Assembly (NCBI GenBank): GCA_027452265.1
Contig: DAIDGR010000074.1
Location: 1 to 64,000 of the forward strand
Source of the DNA: Caulobacteraceae bacterium
GTDB taxonomy: Bacteria > Pseudomonadota > Alphaproteobacteria > Caulobacterales > Caulobacteraceae
Direction of reading: 5' to 3'
Length of the DNA: 64,000 bases
The notes beneath the pieces are model-generated. The model saw nothing but the letters and a program-made list of their open reading frames with translations. It searched no databases and had not been told where the DNA came from. Positions 45,110-54,516 of the stretch are shown here, in pieces; positions within the stretch are counted from its first letter, which is position 1, and each line of letters opens with the position of its first letter. The position numbers were made by a program, and so were the translations under genes.

Positions 45110-46360
45110 TTATCCCCCGACCAGCGCCCGCGCCGCCAAGGCGGCGAGCAGGGCAGGGGGCATGACACGCGCGCCGATGGCGAAGAACCTGGCGTAGCTC
45201 ATCTCCTGGCCTTCTTTGCGCAGGATGGTGAGCCACAGAATCGTCGCCAGCGAGCCGGTGATCGAGAGGTTGGGGCCGACATCGACGCCGATCAGGGCGC
45301 TGTCGATCAGCCGCGGCGCAGCGTGGGCGGCGTTCAGCGTCTTGCTCATCAGAAGGCCGACCGGGAGGTTGTTGGCGAGGTTATCGGCCAGGGCGACCAG
45401 GATGCCTGTCGCGCCAGCCGCCAGCCCGTCATGGGCCGAGGCGGCGTCGAGCCCTTGGGCCAGGGCCTGCGCCGCTCCGCCCTGCTGCAGCGCCTCGACC
45501 AGAACGAACAGCCCCGCAACCAGGGGCAGGATCGACCAGTGCACGGCTCCGACCAGGGGCAGGGGCGATTCCCGCCGGCGAATCAGGGTCGCCGCGGCGG
45601 TGGCCGCGCCCAGGGCCAGGGTCGGCGGGCCGAGCGGCGCCCCCAGGCCTGAGGCGATCATTAGACCCGCGCAGGTGACGCAAAGGCCGATCAGGGCTGT
45701 CCATCCGCCGGGTCCCAGACGGGGCACAGCCATGCGCGCGGCCATCTCGCCCGTGAGGTCGCCCCGCTCGGTCCAGCGCAGCATGAGAAAGGTGACCGCC
45801 AAGGCCGAGGCGCTTGAGGGGCCGAGCCGCAACAGCCAGTGGACCAGGCTGGGCATCTGGTCCTGATACAGCACCAGGTTGGCCGGGTTTGAGATGGGCA
45901 GGATGAAGCTCGCCGTGTTGGCGACCATGGCGCAGACGATCAGATAGGGGCGCGCGGGGGCCTTGGCGGCCCGCGCCACGGCCAGAACGGCGGGGGTCAG
46001 CACCACGGCCGTGGCGTCGTTGGAGAGAAAGGCCGTCACCAGCACGCCGACCCCGAACACCAGGGCGAAGAGGCGGGTGCGCGAGCCGCGAGCCCAGTCG
46101 ACGGCGAGGGCCGCGACCCAGTCAAAGACCCCCTCGCGCCGCGCCGTTTCGGACAGCAGCATCATGCCGGCGAGGAACATATAGACATTGTCGCCCTGCA
46201 GGACGCCCGCCCAGGCGAGGCGCGGGCTGATCAGTCCAGCGAGGATCGCCAGGGCGGCGCCGGCGAGGGCCCAGACATATTCCGGCAGGCGAAACGGGCG
46301 GCCGATCATCGCCGCCACGGTCGCAAGCGCGATCAGCCAGACCGCTGCGTCGCCGGTCAT
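45110..46360 (-). CDS. ArsB/NhaD-type (ion transporter superfamily) membrane protein
   Basis: A 416-residue inner-membrane protein with about 11 helices. LQGDNVYMFLAGMMLLSETARREGVFDWVAALAV and the TAFLSNDATAVVLTPAVLAVAR stretch (the SNDA/TNDA motif) are typical of arsenite exporter ArsB and its relatives; FILPISNPANLVLY is the second conserved loop. It is not beside any arsenic gene (no ArsR, ArsC or ArsH next to it), so arsenite export is only one option; anion or organic-acid transport is equally possible. It converges on the amidohydrolase gene (4 bp). Confidence 0.88.
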   Translation of the reverse strand: MTGDAAVWLIALATVAAMIGRPFRLPEYVWALAGAALAILAGLISPRLAWAGVLQGDNVYMFLAGMMLLSETARREGVFDWVAALAVDWARGSRTRLFALVFGVGVLVTAFLSNDATAVVLTPAVLAVARAAKAPARPYLIVCAMVANTASFILPISNPANLVLYQDQMPSLVHWLLRLGPSSASALAVTFLMLRWTERGDLTGEMAARMAVPRLGPGGWTALIGLCVTCAGLMIASGLGAPLGPPTLALGAATAAATLIRRRESPLPLVGAVHWSILPLVAGLFVLVEALQQGGAAQALAQGLDAASAHDGLAAGATGILVALADNLANNLPVGLLMSKTLNAAHAAPRLIDSALIGVDVGPNLSITGSLATILWLTILRKEGQEMSYARFFAIGARVMPPALLAALAARALVGG

Positions 46361-46452
46361 GCGGGGAGGGGCCTTACCATCGCCCGCAGATGCGCCGCGC
46401 CGCTCGCCCCTGTCCAGGGGCTCCTTGCCTGGGCTAAAAGCAAGGGGGTGGC

Positions 46453-48915
46453 GTGGATGCGAGGTCCCCGGGCGTGCGGCGTCTTAGGCTGATCCTGTCG
46501 ATTTTGGCGCTTACGCTGCTCGGCTCAATTGGCGCCGCGGCGGCGCCCCCGGAAGCCCTGCGCATTCCCGATGCGGACATCCAGGCGGCGATCAGCCAGG
46601 CGGATATGCAGCTGCATGACGCCGGCGCCGGCTATCGAACGGCCAGCCTCAGCGATCTGGAGATCAAGTCGCGTCTGGCCGAGATCGACGCGGTTCAGCC
46701 GCGCCTGCAGGCGGTTCTTGGCGAGACGACGACCCGTCTGCGCGATGTCGAGGCGCGTCAGGCCCAGCTTGGCCCCCCGCCACCCAAGGGCGTGCGCGAG
46801 GACCACGCCGTCGAGGCGCTGAGGCGGCGCTTCGAACGGGCCGTGACCATTCTGGGAGACGATCAGCACCAGATTCAGGTGCTCCAGGTGGAAGCGCAGC
46901 AGATCAGCGATGTTCTGACCCGTCGCCTGAAGACCAATTTCGACACGCGGCTCTATTCCCAGAGCCGGTCCCTACTCGATCCCGACCTCTGGCGAATGCT
47001 GGCGACGGACGGACCGAGCGATCTGGGGCGCATCGCGGACGCCTTGGCCGACCAGACGGACGCCTACAACCAGAACTCCGCCGCCAACGCCCAGGTGACC
47101 CTCATCGCGGCCGCCGCCCTGGCCCTGTTGATCCTGGGCCCGATACGTATCCTGGCCCTCAATCTGGGCCTTCGCCGGGCCGCGCGCGACGAGACCCGTT
47201 CCGCCCTGACCCGGTCCTGGCTGGCCCTCTGGCGGGTGCTGGTGGGAACCGCGACGCCGCTCCTGGCCGGCCTGTTGATGCGGGGGGCGTTGCAAAATGT
47301 GCAGGCCCTCTCGGATGTGGGCGAGACGGTGGTCGCGCTGCTGGTGCGCACCGTGACCTTCGCGGCCTTCATCGACAGCCTCGGTCGCGCCGTGCTCTCC
47401 CCCGGCCATGACGAGTGGCGCCTGGCGCCGATCTCCGACTCCGTGGCGCGACGCCTCGGTCTGTTTCCCACCCTGATCGGGATCAGCTCAGCCCTGAGCG
47501 CCTTCGCCGGGGGGTTCGACGCGGCGGTCGGGGTCAGTCTTGCCGGGCAGGTGGTGATCGATAACGCCGCCGTGGCGCTTGAGATCGGCGTCGTGGCAGT
47601 CGGCCTGGCGGCGGCGGGGAGAGCGCGGATCGCTCAGCTCGTCGCCGGTGAATCGGGCGGCAATTCGCGTCTGCCCTGGGTCCTGGCGGCCCTCGCCGGA
47701 TGGCTGTGCGTACTCACGGCGATCGGCGCCGACCTTCTCGGTTACCTCGCCTTTTCCGGCTTCGTCATCCGCGAGGCCGTGTGGGCCGGGGCGGTGCTCG
47801 CCCTGATCTTCCTGGTCTTTCGTTTGGTGGACGAGGCCATCCCGACCTTCCTGGCGCCGGACCACCCCATGGGCGCGGCGCTGGAGACCGCGCTCGTCCT
47901 GTCGCCCGAGGCGATTGAGCAGATCGGGGTTCTGACGAGCGGACTGGCGCGCCTGGCCCTTCTGGCCTTCGCCCTGGTCGCCGTCATGGCGCCGTTCGGG
48001 GCCAGCGCCGGCGACATCTTCGGCCGCGTCGCGCCGACCAGTCTGGTGCTGCATCTGGGCCAGGTGACGATTTCACCCGGCGCCGTGCTGGGGGCGCTCG
48101 CCCTGTTTCTGATCGGCCTATTCATGACCCGGGCGGTGCGCCGTTGGCTGGAGCGGCGTTACCTGCCCAAGACCCAGCTCGACATGGGCGTGCGCACGTC
48201 CCTGGCCATTGGCGTCAGCTATCTGGGCGCCACGATCGCCATCATCGTCGCCTTCGCCTCCCTGGGCCTCAGCCTCAGTCAGATCACCCTGTTCGCCAGC
48301 GCCCTGTCCGTGGGCATCGGCTTTGGCCTGCAGTCGATCATCGGCAATTTCGTTTCCGGCCTGATCCTTCTGGCCGAACGGCCGGTGCGGGTCGGGGACT
48401 GGGTGGCGATCGGCGACCTGGAAGGGGATGTGCGCAAGATCTCCGTGCGCGCCACCGAGATCGAGATGGCCGACCGCTCGCGCCTGATCGTGCCCAACAG
48501 CGAACTCGTCACCAAGACGGTGCGCAACGTCACCCACGCCTCGGCCACGGGGCGGGTGCGCATTGTGCTCAAGGTCACCGCCTCGGCCGATCCCATCCAG
48601 GTGCGCGACCTGCTCATGGCCCGGATCGCTGCGCACAAGGATCTGCTCAAGCAGCCCGCGCCCGGGGTGTTTCTGACCAATGTCGTGGACGGCGCCCTGG
48701 AGTTCACCTGCCTCGCCTATGTGCGCTCGCCGCGAGACGCTTTCCGGGTCAAGAGCGAGCTGCTGTTCCAGATCGTACCCGACCTCAGCGCCGAGGGGAT
48801 CGCTCTTTCGAGCGCCACCACGGTCGTCAATCTGGGTCTGGGCGAGCGGATGATCGAGCCGGACTCTCATCCCGCGCCGCCGCCGCGCAAAAGCCGGACC
48901 AAGCGTCCGCGCTGA
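46453..48915 (+). CDS. Mechanosensitive channel, MscS family with DUF3772 N-domain
   Basis: An 820-residue protein. A signal-like N-terminus (LILSILALTLLGSIGAAAA) is followed by a ~170-residue periplasmic, mostly helical DUF3772-type region (DADIQAAISQADMQLHDAGAGY ... ILGDDQHQIQVLQVEAQQI), then about eleven membrane helices. The MscS core starts near residue 595: the pore helix is FASALSVGIGFGLQSIIGNFVSGLILLAERPVRVGDWVAIGDLEGDV, and the beta domain RATEIEMADRSRLIVPNSELVTKTVRN. The start is a GTG with AAGGGGG five bases ahead. It releases solutes on hypo-osmotic shock; the role of the large N-domain is unknown. Confidence 0.92.
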   Translation: MDARSPGVRRLRLILSILALTLLGSIGAAAAPPEALRIPDADIQAAISQADMQLHDAGAGYRTASLSDLEIKSRLAEIDAVQPRLQAVLGETTTRLRDVEARQAQLGPPPPKGVREDHAVEALRRRFERAVTILGDDQHQIQVLQVEAQQISDVLTRRLKTNFDTRLYSQSRSLLDPDLWRMLATDGPSDLGRIADALADQTDAYNQNSAANAQVTLIAAAALALLILGPIRILALNLGLRRAARDETRSALTRSWLALWRVLVGTATPLLAGLLMRGALQNVQALSDVGETVVALLVRTVTFAAFIDSLGRAVLSPGHDEWRLAPISDSVARRLGLFPTLIGISSALSAFAGGFDAAVGVSLAGQVVIDNAAVALEIGVVAVGLAAAGRARIAQLVAGESGGNSRLPWVLAALAGWLCVLTAIGADLLGYLAFSGFVIREAVWAGAVLALIFLVFRLVDEAIPTFLAPDHPMGAALETALVLSPEAIEQIGVLTSGLARLALLAFALVAVMAPFGASAGDIFGRVAPTSLVLHLGQVTISPGAVLGALALFLIGLFMTRAVRRWLERRYLPKTQLDMGVRTSLAIGVSYLGATIAIIVAFASLGLSLSQITLFASALSVGIGFGLQSIIGNFVSGLILLAERPVRVGDWVAIGDLEGDVRKISVRATEIEMADRSRLIVPNSELVTKTVRNVTHASATGRVRIVLKVTASADPIQVRDLLMARIAAHKDLLKQPAPGVFLTNVVDGALEFTCLAYVRSPRDAFRVKSELLFQIVPDLSAEGIALSSATTVVNLGLGERMIEPDSHPAPPPRKSRTKRPR

Positions 48916-49007
48916 CGCCAGGGGGAGCGGCTCATCTCTCAGTCGACGCCGCGCCGTGCTGGGCTTAACCTCGCCTCGAGGACGGGTCCAACCGTTGGAG
49001 GATTGCC

Positions 49008-49445
49008 ATGATGATTGCACGCACCCTTGTTCTGGCTCTGGCCGCAAGCGGGGCCCTGGCCCTGGCGACCCAGGCCGGCGCCGAGACCCTTCGCTACACC
49101 GCCACGCTTGATGGCGCTCATGAGACGCCGCCCAATGACTCGCACGGGCACGGCATGGCCGACGTCACCTATGACACGGAGACCCATGCGATCTCCTGGA
49201 ACGTGACCTTTGACGGCCTCACCGGGCCGGCCACCATGGCGCACATCCACGGCCCAGCGCCGGTGGGCAAGGCGGCCGGCGTCGTCGTGCCGCTCGGCAT
49301 GGCCCCCAAGAGCCCGACCTCGGGCCAGGCGACCCTGACCGACGTGCAGGCGAACGATCTGAAACAGGGTCTTCTCTATGTGAACGTGCACACCGCCGCC
49401 CATCCGGCTGGCGAGATCCGCGGTCAGCTGACCCCCGCGCCCTGA
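49008..49445 (+). CDS. Secreted CHRD-domain protein
   Basis: A 145-residue exported protein: a signal peptide (LVLALAASGALALATQAGA|ET) and a single CHRD domain. The pattern LRYTATLDGAHETPPNDSHGHGMADVTYDTETHAISWNVTFDGL, then MAHIHGPAPVGKAAGVVVPL and the closing LLYVNVHTAAHPAGEIRGQL, is diagnostic. CHRD was named from chordin; the bacterial role is unknown, but the conserved His residues suggest metal binding. It is a single gene with GGAGGA ahead of the ATG pair. Confidence 0.93.
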   Translation: MMIARTLVLALAASGALALATQAGAETLRYTATLDGAHETPPNDSHGHGMADVTYDTETHAISWNVTFDGLTGPATMAHIHGPAPVGKAAGVVVPLGMAPKSPTSGQATLTDVQANDLKQGLLYVNVHTAAHPAGEIRGQLTPAP

Positions 49446-49511
49446 GGCCTCTGGCCCCGCGCCCGTGTCCGGTCTAAGCCCTGCGGCAATGGCTGGACGC
49501 GGGAGAGCGGG

Positions 49512-50948
49512 ATGACCGGAAGGGTGAGCGGGATTGGGGCCGTGGGCGCCGCCTTGGGGCTGCTGTCGGCGGCCGGCGCCTGGGCTCAGGCGGCCCCCGC
49601 CGCGACGCCCGTCCCACCCACGCCCTATGTCGCGCTCGGTCGCGATCTCCTCAAGGGCCTGGTCGAGATCGACACCACCCACGCCCACGGGTCGACCGCC
49701 GCGGCGCAATATCTGGCGGGCCGCTTCCTCGCCGCGGGCTTCCCCGCCGCCGACGTCCAGGTCCTTGCGCCTTCCGACCATCCCACCAAGGGCAATCTGG
49801 TGGTGCGCCTGCACGGGACCGGAGCGGGCGCGCCGGTGATGTTCCTGGGGCACCTGGACGTGGTCGAGGCCAATCGCGCCGACTGGACCTATGATCCGTT
49901 CAAGCTGACCGTGGTCGATGGCTATGCCTATGGCCGCGGGACCGAGGACATGAAGAGCGGCGACGCCGCCATGGCCGACGCCCTGATCCGGCTGCATGAC
50001 TCCGGCTTCAAGCCGGCCCGCGACATCATCGTCGCCTTCACCGCCGACGAGGAAGCCGGCGGCGACGCCAGCGGCATCGACTGGCTTCTCAAGACCCACC
50101 GGCCCCTGATCGACGCCGGCCTGGTGATCAATCCCGATGGCGGCGAGGCCGGGCTGAAGGACGGAAAGCGGCTCTACCTGGCGATCCAGACCAGCGAGAA
50201 GGTGTTCGCCACCTTCCGCCTGGAGGCTCACGACAAGGGGGGGCACAGCTCACGGCCGACGCCGGCCAATCCGATCTACCACATGGCCGCCGCCCTCGAC
50301 CGGCTCAGCCAATACAGCTTTCCGGTAGACCTGACGCCGACCACCAAGGCCTATTTCAAGGCCCGCGCCGGCCTGGAGAGCGGGCAGGTCCGAGCGGATA
50401 TGGAGGAGGTCGCCGCTGGTCATCCCTCGGCCGCCGCTCTGGCGCGCCTGTCGCGCGAGGTGGAGACCAATATCGACCTTCGCACCACCTGCGTCGCGAC
50501 GGTGATCAAGGGCGGCCAGGGCGAGAGCGCCTTGCCCGAGGACGTGTCCGCCCTGGTGCAGTGCCGGGTCATGCCCGATGAGCCGATCGCCGATGTCGAG
50601 GCCAGGTTGCGCGCCGTGATCGCCGATCCGACGGTCCAGATGACCGTCTACACCGCGCCCGAACTCTCGCCGCCCTCGCCCCTCTCGCCCAAGGTGACCC
50701 AGGCGGTGGCGGAGGTGACCCATTCCATGTGGCCAGGCCTGACCCTGTTGCCGGAGCTCTCCGCCGGAGCCACCGACAGCGCCTTCACCCGCGCCGCAGG
50801 CATCCCCTCCTATGGCGTCGACGGCGACTTCGTGGACCTCGACGACTCCCGCGCCCACGGCCGGGACGAGCGGGTCAATCTCGTCGCCTTCGATCAGGAC
50901 CTGGAGTTCATCTACCGGCTGATGAAGACCCTGGGCTTGGAGTCGTGA
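49512..50948 (+). CDS. Secreted M20/M25/M40-family metallopeptidase
   Basis: A 478-residue zinc peptidase with a signal peptide (IGAVGAALGLLSAAGAWAQA). Metal-site motifs are present: MFLGHLDVVEANRADWTYDPF, YGRGTEDMKSGDAAMADAL (bridging Asp) and VAFTADEEAGGDASG (catalytic Glu). The lid domain runs from about residue 235, with RLEAHDKGGHSSRPTPANPIY. The final His ligand is probably in DSRAHGRDERVNL. It acts on peptides or N-acyl amino acids in the periplasm and is the second secreted M20 enzyme of the window, distinct in sequence from the one at 43765. Confidence 0.92.
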   Translation: MTGRVSGIGAVGAALGLLSAAGAWAQAAPAATPVPPTPYVALGRDLLKGLVEIDTTHAHGSTAAAQYLAGRFLAAGFPAADVQVLAPSDHPTKGNLVVRLHGTGAGAPVMFLGHLDVVEANRADWTYDPFKLTVVDGYAYGRGTEDMKSGDAAMADALIRLHDSGFKPARDIIVAFTADEEAGGDASGIDWLLKTHRPLIDAGLVINPDGGEAGLKDGKRLYLAIQTSEKVFATFRLEAHDKGGHSSRPTPANPIYHMAAALDRLSQYSFPVDLTPTTKAYFKARAGLESGQVRADMEEVAAGHPSAAALARLSREVETNIDLRTTCVATVIKGGQGESALPEDVSALVQCRVMPDEPIADVEARLRAVIADPTVQMTVYTAPELSPPSPLSPKVTQAVAEVTHSMWPGLTLLPELSAGATDSAFTRAAGIPSYGVDGDFVDLDDSRAHGRDERVNLVAFDQDLEFIYRLMKTLGLES

Positions 50949-50958
50949 CGCGCCGGGC

Positions 50959-51156
50959 CTAACCCCCGCGCACCATGTTCACCAGGTGGGCGAGGACGGC
51001 GACGATAGCCATCACACCCAGCAGCATCAGAAACCGCCAGGGCGCCCAGCGTGGCTTGAGCGTCAGGAGGGGCCGGGGCTGCGCACCCATGAAGCCGAAG
51101 AACAACGTCGCCAGCACCACCGCGCCGAGGATCGCCAGGGTCTCGCCGACGCCCAT
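50959..51156 (-). CDS. Small two-helix membrane protein coupled to pdeM
   Basis: A 65-residue protein, MGVGETLAILGAVVLATLFFGFMGA then a short proline-rich loop (QPRPLLTLKPRWAPWR) and FLMLLGVMAIVAVLAHLVNMVRGG. Two membrane helices are predicted. Its ATG overlaps the pdeM stop (TGATG), so it is the third gene of the helicase operon. I recognise similar small proteins in alphaproteobacteria only as hypothetical; no link to DNA repair is known. Confidence 0.72.
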   Translation of the reverse strand: MGVGETLAILGAVVLATLFFGFMGAQPRPLLTLKPRWAPWRFLMLLGVMAIVAVLAHLVNMVRGG

Positions 51157-51833
51157 CAGTCGGCCGCCAGGGCGGCGAAGGCCACCGGATGCACGCGCTC
51201 GCCATGAAGCACCCCGGCCAGGGGCGCGCGGCTGAACAGGCCGGCGAAGGCGGTGTCGCGGATATTCAGACCTCCGGTCAGGGCGCCGAAGGCCGGCAGG
51301 ATGATCCGCTCTCCGTCGGTGACGAAGCAGCGCCGTCGCAGGCGCCCGGTCCGCCCCTTGAGCTTGGCGCAGGGGTGAAGATGGCCCGCCACCTCGCCCG
51401 GCGCCGCCCTGGGCCTCGGCTCATGGACGAAGGTCAGGCCCTCCAGCTCCAGATCCGCCAGCGCCTCGCCAGGCAGGGGGCCCGGCCCTGCGGCGTCGTG
51501 ATTGCCGAGCACCCAGACCAGGCGTCGCCGGTTCGCCAGGCAGGCCAGGCGCGCACGCGCTTCGGGCGCCAGGCGGGCCTCGGCGGCTGCGTCATGCAGG
51601 GTGTCGCCCAGGAGCACGACCAGGGTCGGATCGAGGGCCTCGACCTCGGTCTCCAGGCGCGAGAGCGTCTCGGCTGTGTCGAACGGGGGCAGCATCTGGC
51701 CGCGCGCGGCATAGGCCGAGCCTTTCTCCAGGTGCAGATCGGCGACGATCAGGGCCCGCGCACCATCCAGCCACAGGGCCCCGCTCGCGCGGCATTCGGC
51801 CGCCGCGCCGTTGACGCGAATCCGAAGGCTCAT
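51156..51833 (-). CDS. pdeM: Ligase-associated DNA damage response endonuclease PdeM
   Basis: A 225-residue calcineurin-like phosphoesterase. The metal-binding motifs are LIVADLHLEKG (DxH), VVLLGDTLHD (GD), WVLGNHDAA (GNHD) and VAGHLHP (GHxH), with FVHEPRP between. I set the start at MSLRIRVNGAAAEC, whose ATG overlaps the helicase stop (ATGA); the longer ORF of the track runs antisense into the helicase frame. PdeM normally travels with an Lhr-type helicase, an ATP-dependent ligase and a 3'-end nuclease-like protein in a repair operon; here only the helicase is beside it. Confidence 0.93.
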   Translation of the reverse strand: MSLRIRVNGAAAECRASGALWLDGARALIVADLHLEKGSAYAARGQMLPPFDTAETLSRLETEVEALDPTLVVLLGDTLHDAAAEARLAPEARARLACLANRRRLVWVLGNHDAAGPGPLPGEALADLELEGLTFVHEPRPRAAPGEVAGHLHPCAKLKGRTGRLRRRCFVTDGERIILPAFGALTGGLNIRDTAFAGLFSRAPLAGVLHGERVHPVAFAALAAD

Positions 51834-54433
51834 GGCCCCGATTGCTCCGCGTTCCCGATGTCCATCCGCTCGTCCCCCACGGCGCGCGCGATCAGATCCT
51901 GCGTCCAGCGCTGGGCGTCGTACCCGGCCGAGGCGTCCTCCAGGATCAGGCTCGCCGCCGATTGCCCAGGAGAGGCCTGACGCCCAATCTCGGCGATCAC
52001 CGAGACGGAAAAGGGCGAGAGCCGCTCCAGCGCCTGATGCCTGATCTTGCCCCTGATTCGACAGAGGAGGTCGGCGAGGCGGGCGATGTCGATCATGCCC
52101 TGGGCGGCGTCCTCCCGGGCGCAGCGCAAAAGCAGGTGATCGCTCTGGTGCCGCCGCAACACCTCGTAGATCAGGTCGGTGGAGATATTCACCTGGCGCG
52201 AGGTCTTTTCGCCGCCCGCAAATCGACGCTCGATCAGACCAGAGATCAGGGCGCAGGCCTTGAAGGCGCTCTTCATCAGCGGGCTCTCGTCCAGCCACGC
52301 CTCCAGGTCGTCGCCCAGCATGTCCTCTTCAAACAGGGCGTCCATGTCGAGGTTCGCGAGGTCGCGCACCGTCCAGATGGCCAGCGCGTAGTCGTTGCAG
52401 ACAAAGCCCACCGGCCCCACCCGCAATCGCTCCAGGCGCCGGGTCAGGAGCATGCACAGCGTGGTGTGGGCAAGCCGCCCCTCGAACGGATAGGCGACCA
52501 GAAAGTGACGCTGACCGTGGGGAAATGTCTCCACCAACATCTCGTCTGGCGCGGGGATGATCGAGCGTTCGCGCTGGAGGCCGAGCCACTCGGCGACATC
52601 GGCGGGGAGGGCGCTCCAGCGGCTCTCGTCCGACATCATCGCCCGCACCTTGGCCGCGAGAAAGGTGGAGAGGGCGAACTTTGACCCGCCCCAGGACGGC
52701 ATCCGCGCCTCCTCGCCGGGCGCGGGGCTGACCAGCACCTCGGTCCCGGTCACCCCCTCCAGTCGCCAGGTCTGGCCAGCGAAGACGAAGGTATCGCCGA
52801 TCTCCAGAACGTCGAGGTACCCCTCCTCGACCTCGCCGATCTTGCGCCCGCCCCGCGTCTGGGGTCCGATCTTGCGTCCGCCCTTGGCGGAGACCACCCG
52901 GACGGCCAGCATGGCGGCCGAGACAATGGCCCCGACATTGAGGCGATGGCGCAGCACGGTCTCGCGGTTGCGCGCGACAAGCCGGCCGTCGCTGCGCCGC
53001 ACGATGCGCGCGAAGCGATCATAGGCGCGAAGGGCGTAGCCGCCGGTCGCCGCCAGATCGAGGGCCGCGTCGAACCCGGACCGCTCCAGGCTCGCATAGG
53101 GGCCCGCGTTCCGCACCTCTTCATAAAGGGCGTCCGGATCGCACGGTTCGGAACAGGTCAGGCCCATGAGGTGTTGAGCCAGAACATCCAACGCCCCCTG
53201 GCGGGGCCTCTCATGGTCGAACGCGCTCTCGGCTATGGCCTCACGGGCGGCCTGGCATTCCAGCATCTCGAAGCGGTTGGCGGGCACGAACAGGGCGCGG
53301 CTGGCCTCATCCAGCCGGTGATTGGCCCGGCCGATCCGCTGCACCATGCGCGAGGCGCCCTTGGGTGTGGCCACCTGGATGACGAGGTCCACATCGCCCC
53401 AGTCGACGCCAAGGTCGAGCGTCGAGGTACAGACCACGGCGCGCAGCTCGCCCCGGCTCATGGCCGCCTCCACCTTGCGCCTCTGTTCGGCGGCGAGGGA
53501 GCCGTGGTGCAGGGCAATGGGCAGGTTGTCCTCGTTCAGCCGCCACAGCTCCTGGAAGGCGAATTCGGCCTGGAAGCGGGTGTTGACGAAGACCAGCGCC
53601 GAGCGCGCCTGCCGAATGGCGTCATAGACCTCGGCCATGGCATGGTGGGCGGTGTGGCCCACCCAGGGCACGCGGCCTTGCGAGAGCAGGAGATCGACCA
53701 CGGGCGGCGCTCCGCCCGCGCCGCGCACCAGGCTTACCGGCCGCGCCGGGTCAGGCGAGAGCCAGTCCTGGATCAGCCCTGGCTCGGCCACCGTGGCCGA
53801 CAGCCCGATCAGGGTCATATCCGGCGCCAAGGCGCTCAGGCGGGCGAGCCCGAGCGCCAGGAGGTCTCCGCGCTTGCTGGGCCACAGGGCGTGAACCTCG
53901 TCGATCACCACCCGCCGAAGGTCCGCGAAATAGCTCCGCGCGCCCTCCCAGGCGAGAAAAAGGGCCAGCTGCTCGGGTGTTGTGAGGAGGATATCGGGGG
54001 GCGCACGCCTCTGCCGCTCGCGCCGCCCCACGCCCGTATCGCCGGTGCGGGACTCGATGGCGATGGAAAGGCCCATCTGCGTGACCGGAGCGAGGAGATT
54101 GCGCTCCACATCCACGGCCAGAGCTTTGAGCGGCGAGATGTACAGGGTGTGCAGGCCTCTCGCCCCGGCCTCGCCGGGCCTCCGCGGCGGCCGCCCCGCC
54201 AACTCCACCAGACTTGGGAGGAACCCCGCCAGGGTCTTGCCCCCGCCCGTCGGCGCGATCAGCAGAGCATGACGCCCGGCCCGCGCCTCCGCCAGGACCG
54301 CAAGCTGATGCGGCCTGGGCGTCCAGCCGCGCGCGGCGAACCAGGCGGCGAAGGGTTCGGGCAAGGGGGCGCAGGCGCCTGGCGGGCCATCCGCGCAGGT
54401 TGAGATCAGAGCTTGGGCCGCGGCGCCGTTCAT
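51830..54433 (-). CDS. Ligase-associated DEXH-box helicase, Lhr family
   Basis: An 867-residue superfamily 2 helicase. The motifs are Q/I region RPHQLAVLAEARAGRHALLIAPTGGGKTLAGFLPSL (Walker A near residue 60), II VVIDEVHALWPSKRGDLLALGL, III LIGLSATVAEP, V TSTLDLGVDWGDVDLVIQ and VI VQRIGRANHRLDEAS. The C-terminal Lhr region follows, with GDTFVFAGQTWRLEGVTGTEVLVSPAPG and AEWLGLQRERS. It moves 3'-5' on single-stranded DNA and acts in damage repair with PdeM. The gene is divergent from the DinG-type helicase gene across 83 bp that hold a possible LexA-like site. Confidence 0.93.
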   Translation of the reverse strand: MNGAAAQALISTCADGPPGACAPLPEPFAAWFAARGWTPRPHQLAVLAEARAGRHALLIAPTGGGKTLAGFLPSLVELAGRPPRRPGEAGARGLHTLYISPLKALAVDVERNLLAPVTQMGLSIAIESRTGDTGVGRRERQRRAPPDILLTTPEQLALFLAWEGARSYFADLRRVVIDEVHALWPSKRGDLLALGLARLSALAPDMTLIGLSATVAEPGLIQDWLSPDPARPVSLVRGAGGAPPVVDLLLSQGRVPWVGHTAHHAMAEVYDAIRQARSALVFVNTRFQAEFAFQELWRLNEDNLPIALHHGSLAAEQRRKVEAAMSRGELRAVVCTSTLDLGVDWGDVDLVIQVATPKGASRMVQRIGRANHRLDEASRALFVPANRFEMLECQAAREAIAESAFDHERPRQGALDVLAQHLMGLTCSEPCDPDALYEEVRNAGPYASLERSGFDAALDLAATGGYALRAYDRFARIVRRSDGRLVARNRETVLRHRLNVGAIVSAAMLAVRVVSAKGGRKIGPQTRGGRKIGEVEEGYLDVLEIGDTFVFAGQTWRLEGVTGTEVLVSPAPGEEARMPSWGGSKFALSTFLAAKVRAMMSDESRWSALPADVAEWLGLQRERSIIPAPDEMLVETFPHGQRHFLVAYPFEGRLAHTTLCMLLTRRLERLRVGPVGFVCNDYALAIWTVRDLANLDMDALFEEDMLGDDLEAWLDESPLMKSAFKACALISGLIERRFAGGEKTSRQVNISTDLIYEVLRRHQSDHLLLRCAREDAAQGMIDIARLADLLCRIRGKIRHQALERLSPFSVSVIAEIGRQASPGQSAASLILEDASAGYDAQRWTQDLIARAVGDERMDIGNAEQSGP

Positions 54434-54516
54434 CGGCCCTGCATATCATGTTCCCGGTTTGTGCGGACGCAGGTTTGGGCGTCGCCTCCCGTCGCGACCA
54501 GTGCTAGGCCGGGGAC

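Noticed and set aside
45110-46360. An arsenic resistance island
   Set aside because: Only an ArsB-like transporter is present; no arsR, arsC or arsH nearby. The ArsR-fold gene at 3438 belongs to methionine metabolism.
52946-54403. 485-codon plus-strand ORF
   Set aside because: It is antisense to the Lhr-type helicase core motifs.
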